A stretch of 23,329 nt of DNA, taken from JAVVEG01 sp041689205. Lineage in GTDB: Bacteria; Pseudomonadota; Gammaproteobacteria; Pseudomonadales; Pseudohongiellaceae. Numbering within the stretch: position 1 is the first letter of the stretch; every line of letters begins with the position of its first letter. The stretch is taken from the NCBI GenBank assembly GCA_041689205.1, contig JBDNGQ010000167.1, positions 1 through 23,329 of the forward strand, written 5' to 3'. The translations under genes and the position numbers were made by a program. A model generated the notes under the pieces. It saw only the letters and a program-made list of their open reading frames with translations. It did not search any database and was not told the DNA's origin. Below are positions 23,316 to 23,329 of this stretch, piece by piece.

Positions 23316-23329
23316 TTCAATCCTGCTTA

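Noticed and set aside
1..23329. CRISPR arrays, tRNAs, rRNAs, phage genes or toxin-antitoxin pairs
   Set aside because: None was seen when reading both strands: no regularly spaced repeats, no tRNA-like TTCGA arms in context, and every sizeable ORF belongs to a housekeeping or metabolic family or is a shadow.

Overview
The window reads as a chromosomal segment of a gammaproteobacterium, most likely an aerobic, free-living (possibly marine) heterotroph. The reasons are the block HAD phosphatase / rppH / ptsP / lgt / thyA / folA, which resembles the Pseudomonas and E. coli arrangement, a complete PQQ biosynthesis operon, and a candidate Gac/Rsm-type small RNA. No genus can be assigned from the sequence alone. 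No CRISPR, tRNA, rRNA or intact insertion sequence was seen. The first ~170 bases are about 71% G+C and meet much more AT-rich DNA at an abrupt boundary, perhaps the edge of a mobile element.

Bases 1-3000 carry genes on the minus strand: a 58-aa SutA-motif protein (223-399) and a rubrerythrin / HdrD-type Fe-S oxidoreductase / DUF3501 operon (517-2998) that looks like a peroxide or redox defence unit. A SlyD-like FKBP isomerase follows on the plus strand (3286-3858). Bases 3860-7585 hold a minus-strand unit: a possible 47-aa leader ORF, a periplasmic branched-chain-amino-acid-type binding protein without its transporter, an unrecognised 327-aa protein, and a class III nucleotidyl cyclase-like protein. 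The last two share one reading frame and are separated by a single TGA, so they may be one split gene.

Bases 7688-10104 hold a Tat-exported sulfite-oxidase-family molybdoenzyme, a GcvR-like double-ACT regulator, and a convergent HAD-IB phosphatase. Bases 10299-17082 hold rppH and ptsP (RNA 5'-end processing and nitrogen PTS signalling), then lgt, thyA, folA and a DHA2-type MFS exporter. The 388-base gap between ptsP and lgt is not empty. It has a GacA-box-like palindrome, a -10-like element, three GGA-containing or G-rich hairpins and a strong Rho-independent terminator, which is the architecture of an RsmY/RsmZ/CsrB-type RNA. This is the most interesting item in the window.

Bases 17238-20545 are the PQQ operon in the order pqqA-B-D-E-C, with two perfect hairpins between pqqA and pqqB that may let pqqA be expressed in excess. 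pqqE ends in a 12-base tandem repeat. A YdjM-type (DUF457) membrane protein and a dynamin-like membrane GTPase finish the window. No quinoprotein dehydrogenase and no pqqF-type protease gene are present here.
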